Source of the DNA: ZC4RG20 sp036381515
GTDB taxonomy: Bacteria; Pseudomonadota; Gammaproteobacteria; Steroidobacterales; Rariloculaceae
Assembly: GCA_036381515.1 (NCBI GenBank)
Contig: DASVCR010000078.1
Coordinates: 1 to 64,000, forward strand
DNA length: 64,000 nucleotides
Direction: 5' to 3'
Shown: piece by piece, positions 61,725 to 64,000 of the stretch
Position numbering within the stretch: position 1 is the stretch's first letter
Layout of the letters: each line of letters starts with the position of its first letter
Position numbers and translations under genes: made by a program
Notes under the pieces: model-generated
Databases searched by the model: none
What the model was told of the DNA's origin: nothing
What the model saw: only the letters and a program-made list of their open reading frames with translations

Positions 61725-63752
61725 TCAACGTGCGCCGAGCGGCGGCGTAGGGTCCTCGGCGGCCCGCTCGCCGAGCGCGAAGACCTCGAGGGGCACCTGG
61801 ATGCGCGGCGGCTCGACCTCGGTCGAAGCGTCGTCCTCGACGTCATCCCCGGTCGCATCGCCGTCGGCGCCGTCCGGGGGCGCGTCGTCGTCGGCGCCGT
61901 CCGGGGGCGCGTCGTCGTCGGCACCGCCCCCGGTCGCGGACCGCACGACGGCCCGCGCGAGCTCGATGCGCGTGTCCGCGACGCCCCGCTCAGTCAGCGC
62001 ATCGGCGATCGCGAGCGCGCGATATCGGCCGAGACGCGCGATGCCGCTCTCCGGGATGGCCTCGTTCTCAACGAGCGCGTCGAAGAGCGCGCGGTAGTAA
62101 GCGTCGCGCTCGGCCTCGACGACGCGGCCGTCCGGTCCGCGCGTGAAGTACGACGCGATCGTCTCCCGCCGCTCGGCACCCAGGCGCTCGCCGACGAACT
62201 CCTCGAGCAGATCCTGATGACGGGGCGACGCGAAATCGACGGGCTGCGGCTCCGTGACGAGCGTCGGCCCGGCCGTCTCGAGCGTAACGTGCAGCTCGAT
62301 CTGCCGCGCGGCGAGCGCGTCCCGATCGACGACGCGATCCGCGACGCCCTGGACGCGCACGCCGATCCTCGGCCGCGCGGCGAGCGCCTCGGCCCATGCG
62401 TCGAGCGTCTCGAGCTCGACGGGCTCGGCCTCGCCGGGCGGGAACGACACCGGCGCAAGCGTCGCCGCATCGACGCTGGCCGCGGCGGCGAGCACGTCGA
62501 GCGGCGCCGAAGCGACCGCGTCGAGCTGCTCGACGACGCTCGAGGCCAGCACGCGGCCGATACCGGTGCCGTCGTTCGGAGCGGAGAAGACGTAGGCCGT
62601 CTCGACGACGCCGCGCGGATCCTCGAGGAGCGCGAGCGCGAGCTCGATGCTCGGGCCGCCGGGATCCGTCGCGGCCTGCTCGATCGCGAGCCCTCGCGCG
62701 CTGAAGCGAACGTCGCCTTCGATGCCGCCAGCGGCGACGCGATACTCGATCCGCGCATCGATCGCCTCGGCGTCTAGCGCAGAGCCCGCGAGCCGCAGCG
62801 ACGGACGGAGCAGATCGAGCTCCGCGGCGAGCCGCCACTTGCCGTCGAGCAGCTCGGCGTCGCCGGCAGCCTCGAGGCTCGCGGCCGACAGCGCATCGCC
62901 GTCCGCCGATCCGAGCTCGGCACGAAGCACCCTGAGCGTCGCCGCGCCGAGCCGCAGCGTCCGCTCGCGGCCGCGCCACTCGAAGTCGGCCGCGCCGCTC
63001 GACACTCCGGCGACCGACGGCGATCCGGGGAACCGCGCGGCGATCGGCGCGACGTCGACGTTCTCGAACAGCATGCGGCCGTCCGCGGCGAGGGTGCCGA
63101 CGTCGATCTCTCCGGAAAGCCGCAGCACGCCGCCGACCGCGTTCCGCGCGTCGATCTCGACGCGTGCGCGCGTCGCCGCCGGGCGAGCGACGTCGAACGC
63201 GCGCACCGACACGCCGTCGACGACGAGCGGCTCGCCCGCGTCGTCGTGCCATTCGATGCGGCCGCCGTCGATCGTTGCGTGCGCAATCTCGAACGGCGCC
63301 GCGGGCGCGAACGCGTCCCAGCCGGCGTCAGCCGGTCGAGCCTCTGCGCCGAGCGTCACGCGCGGCGCGTCGACGTCGAGCAGGTCGAGGACGAACCCGC
63401 CGCCGAGCAGCGCGGCGACGTCGAAATCGAGCGCGATTCGGCGCGTCTCCACCGAGACCCCGGGCGCATCGAGCGCCGAGTCGTGCAGCGTGACCGTCAA
63501 TGTGAACGGGTTCACGGCGACGCGCCCCACGGCGACACGCCTGCCCGGAGCCGCCGCGGCCCACTCGTCGAGGACCGCGCCGACCGCGAGCGGCACGACG
63601 ACGTAGGTCCCGAGCGCAAACGCGACCGCGAGGACCACGACGCCTGAAGCCACGAGCTGCGCGCGGCGGCTTCGACGCAAGCGCCGGCCGATGCGCCGCC
63701 CTCTGACGTACAGACGGGACGCGGGCGTGCCTCTCTGCAAAGCTCCGGTCAT
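61725..63752 (-). CDS. DUF748/AsmA-like membrane-anchored protein
   Basis: 675 residues. A basic N-terminus and one membrane helix (about 33-58, LVASGVVVLAVAFALGTYVV) are followed by the DUF748 beta-rich body with VGRVAVNPFTLTVTLHDSAL, then an OmpA-like-looking segment RETIASYFTRGPDGRVVEAE and LGRYRALAIADALTERGVAD near 600. An acidic Ala-Asp-Pro-Gly linker (about 610-650) is built from tandem repeats. AsmA-like proteins are thought to move lipids across the periplasm. It lies 70 bases upstream of glcD on the same strand; functional connection is not implied. Confidence 0.75.
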   Translation of the reverse strand: MTGALQRGTPASRLYVRGRRIGRRLRRSRRAQLVASGVVVLAVAFALGTYVVVPLAVGAVLDEWAAAAPGRRVAVGRVAVNPFTLTVTLHDSALDAPGVSVETRRIALDFDVAALLGGGFVLDLLDVDAPRVTLGAEARPADAGWDAFAPAAPFEIAHATIDGGRIEWHDDAGEPLVVDGVSVRAFDVARPAATRARVEIDARNAVGGVLRLSGEIDVGTLAADGRMLFENVDVAPIAARFPGSPSVAGVSSGAADFEWRGRERTLRLGAATLRVLRAELGSADGDALSAASLEAAGDAELLDGKWRLAAELDLLRPSLRLAGSALDAEAIDARIEYRVAAGGIEGDVRFSARGLAIEQAATDPGGPSIELALALLEDPRGVVETAYVFSAPNDGTGIGRVLASSVVEQLDAVASAPLDVLAAAASVDAATLAPVSFPPGEAEPVELETLDAWAEALAARPRIGVRVQGVADRVVDRDALAARQIELHVTLETAGPTLVTEPQPVDFASPRHQDLLEEFVGERLGAERRETIASYFTRGPDGRVVEAERDAYYRALFDALVENEAIPESGIARLGRYRALAIADALTERGVADTRIELARAVVRSATGGGADDDAPPDGADDDAPPDGADGDATGDDVEDDASTEVEPPRIQVPLEVFALGERAAEDPTPPLGAR
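61863..61924. repeat. Tandem 27-bp repeat inside the DUF748 gene
   Basis: Two nearly identical 27-base units begin at 61871 and 61898 (CGTCCGGGGGCGCGTCGTCG at their start), with partial copies on each side. They encode DDDAPPDGA-type repeats in the acidic linker. Copy number may vary between strains by slippage without changing the frame. Confidence 0.8.
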
Positions 63753-63908
63753 CGCTTCGGCCGATCATACTCCCGAACGGGCGCGGCTTTGCTTTGCCTC
63801 GGTCAAAGGTATATCGTGGAACGTGATGATGCCGTTCGACTTTCCGCCCAGGATGTGCATCCTGTCGCACGATACGGTATCCGGAGTGAGTTCATGCGGA
63901 GTGAGCCC

Positions 63909-64000
63909 ATGAGCCGTCCAATCGTCGCGGCGGCCGTGGTCGCTGCCACGGTCGTCCTCGTCGCCGTCCTGTATTACGTGTTCTCTCCGACGACGACGGT
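63909..64000 (+). CDS. Start of a membrane-anchored protein (cut by the window end)
   Basis: The frame MSRPIVAAAVVAATVVLVAV continues LYYVFSPTTT and leaves the window. One membrane helix near the N-terminus with a short cytoplasmic start suggests a type II anchored or exported protein. GGAG lies about 8 bases upstream. An in-frame ATG at 63894 is an alternative start. Nothing more can be said from 30 residues. It is divergent from the DUF748 gene, whose start lies 156 bases away. Confidence 0.55.
   Translation, partial: MSRPIVAAAVVAATVVLVAVLYYVFSPTTT

Noticed and set aside
61863..61924. A small CRISPR-like array
   Set aside because: The units are adjacent with no spacers and are in frame inside a protein linker, so it is a coding minisatellite.
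1..64000. tRNA or rRNA genes
   Set aside because: No cloverleaf with a GTTCRANNC arm and acceptor pairing, and no rRNA core sequence, was noticed on either strand by eye. A covariance-model search would be needed to exclude tRNAs fully.

Overview
This is about 64 kb of high-GC bacterial chromosome. The gene content points to a Gram-negative proteobacterium, most likely an environmental gammaproteobacterium: TamA/TamB, HflK/HflC, a complete RND tripartite pump, GlcDEF, Bfr/Bfd and YfiR-like genes occur together, with several PQQ dehydrogenases and DUF6152-type secreted proteins of the kind seen in heterotrophic, poorly cultured lineages. I cannot name a genus. I saw no rRNA, tRNA, insertion sequence, integrase, phage or CRISPR array. 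Strong GC bias produces very long antisense open frames that are not genes.

Layout. 0-7 kb: tail of a SAM methyltransferase, a secreted G8/beta-helix protein, a cytochrome c, a broken lipoprotein gene in a decayed stretch, and a duplicated NTF2-like secreted protein. 7-13 kb: tamA-tamB, then a textbook sigma-54 promoter driving a 33-residue membrane peptide. 13-19.6 kb: a GMC-type oxidoreductase, a hybrid kinase, a HAD-ATPase fusion, a hemerythrin and a response regulator. 19.6-25.2 kb: PhhB, a DegP protease, PAP2, cardiolipin synthase, and bfr/bfd. 25.3-28.3 kb: a translationally coupled PQQ dehydrogenase and serine-glyoxylate aminotransferase. 28.4-35 kb: an RND efflux operon with a divergent TetR gene and a near-consensus promoter. 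35-42.8 kb: a hybrid kinase with YfiR, YihY, hflKC and a DASS-type transporter. 42.9-49.6 kb: a secreted module of two PQQ dehydrogenases, two related unknown secreted proteins and a DUF6152 protein. 49.7-53.8 kb: an operon for aldolase, CbbY-like phosphatase, DhaL, DhaK and phosphoglycolate phosphatase. 53.8-57.6 kb: gene remnants, one behind a probable LexA box, around a GH88/105-like hydrolase and a DUF3667 protein. 57.6-64 kb: glcDEF, a DUF748 protein and the start of a further membrane protein.

Two themes link the genes. First, phosphoglycolate phosphatase, GlcDEF, serine-glyoxylate aminotransferase and a CbbY-like phosphatase with a class II aldolase together cover 2-phosphoglycolate salvage and sugar-bisphosphate clean-up. 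The window has no RuBisCO, but the set makes one look for it elsewhere in the genome. Second, three exported PQQ dehydrogenases with companion exported proteins of unknown function suggest periplasmic oxidation of alcohols or sugars. The most novel-looking items are the sigma-54-driven microprotein, the aldolase/HAD/DhaLK operon, the HAD-ATPase fusion, and the LexA box in front of a deleted HNH endonuclease gene.
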